DNA of 64,000 nucleotides. Source: Chaetoderma sp. LZ-2023a (lineage: Eukaryota > Mollusca > Caudofoveata > Chaetodermatida > Chaetodermatidae). Position numbers and translations under genes: made by a program. Of this stretch, positions 63,597 to 64,000 are shown one piece after another. The stretch's first letter is position 1, and every line of letters starts with the position of its first letter. The notes beneath the pieces were generated by a model. That model was not told the DNA's origin. It did no database searches and worked only from the letters and a program-made list of their open reading frames with translations. The stretch lies in the NCBI GenBank assembly GCA_034401795.1, contig CM067373.1, positions 44,281,914-44,345,913 of the forward strand, given 5' to 3'.

Positions 63597-64000
63597 CTGT
63601 CAGAAGAATGAAGCAATCACAGGTAGTAAAGAGATGAAACAAAGCTTTATGGAAGCATACACATAGATACACAGATTTTCAAGATGGGTGGAGACCAGCT
63701 TAGATTTGTGCTATTGCGTCAAAATTGTATTTCATATCCAGGCCAGATTCCAGGCCCATAAAACTTTGGATTGCTCAGATAAACCTTTACTAACCTATTA
63801 TAGAGAAACAGATTTTCAAAATGGCTGCCAATTGGCCATATTGAATTTTGCAATATGTTGATATTCGAACTTGGCATATATCATACCTTGGTTAATTACA
63901 CTGTATAATTTCAAAAAGCAGGTATTTTAATAACAGTAATGAGGTAGATTGACTTTGATGAGAAACGTATTTTTATAAACAATACTTGTATTTCTGTGTA
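63597..64000. other. Intron upstream of exon 1 of the window
   Basis: No further RyR exon is readable before the window ends. TTCAAGATGGGTGG and TTCAAAATGGCTGCC phrases suggest an eroded repeat. Confidence 0.45.

Overview
This is a stretch of an intron-rich animal nuclear genome. No operons, bacterial genes or CRISPR arrays are visible. The only host gene I can support is a ryanodine receptor (RyR), the intracellular Ca2+-release channel, on the minus strand. It is visible as 20 internal exons between 63596 and 7853. All 20 exons have AG/GT borders and every exon-to-exon phase agrees, giving about 795 codons. They run from the RIH domain through the first SPRY domain, the paired RyR repeats and the second SPRY domain into a divergent acidic stretch. 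The first and last exons of the gene lie outside the window. The mobile elements (DIRS-like, Ngaro-like, Tc1, CR1/Jockey-like LINE, SINE, many small hairpin elements, CAGA/TA/TAG microsatellites) suit a marine invertebrate, perhaps a mollusc or other lophotrochozoan. That placement is inference.

Layout from low to high coordinate. 1-7.85 kb: downstream of the last visible exon, with a 36-bp minisatellite (1.0-3.0 kb), a 64-bp minisatellite (3.2-3.8 kb) and foldback elements. 7.85-13.5 kb: exons 20-16, a polypurine tract, a 39-bp minisatellite and a duplicated intron block. 13.5-25.3 kb (intron 15): a ~180-bp tandem array split by a structurally complete but frame-decayed DIRS-like retrotransposon (15.15-21.64 kb), then a SINE. 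25.3-29.4 kb: exons 15-13 around a LINE relic and a 35-bp satellite. 29.4-40.3 kb: exons 12-9, a second copy of that LINE, and many hairpin elements. 40.6-42.4 kb (intron 8): a Tc1-like transposon. 43.7-48.3 kb (intron 7): a Ngaro-like element with split direct repeats, carrying a nested LINE and apparently sitting in an older inverted-repeat element. 48.2-51.3 kb: exons 7-5. 51.8-53.3 kb (intron 4): a 57-bp array. 53.9-59.2 kb (intron 3): a dead 5-kb multi-domain gene or element I cannot name. 60-64 kb: exons 3-1 and a 34-bp minisatellite.

The most interesting observation is in intron 4. The last ~40 coding bases of RyR exon 4, its 5' splice site and the first intron bases are repeated 25 times at an exact 57-bp period. 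The intron therefore begins with one functional donor followed by 24 copies of it, of which 23 keep the GT. Other notable points are a RyR donor formed by the end of a hairpin element, a 74-bp perfect inverted repeat made by inversion of part of the unnamed gene, a textbook DIRS internal complementary region, and A1-B1-A2-B2 split repeats. All coordinates were read by eye and may be off by a few bases, especially for repeats.
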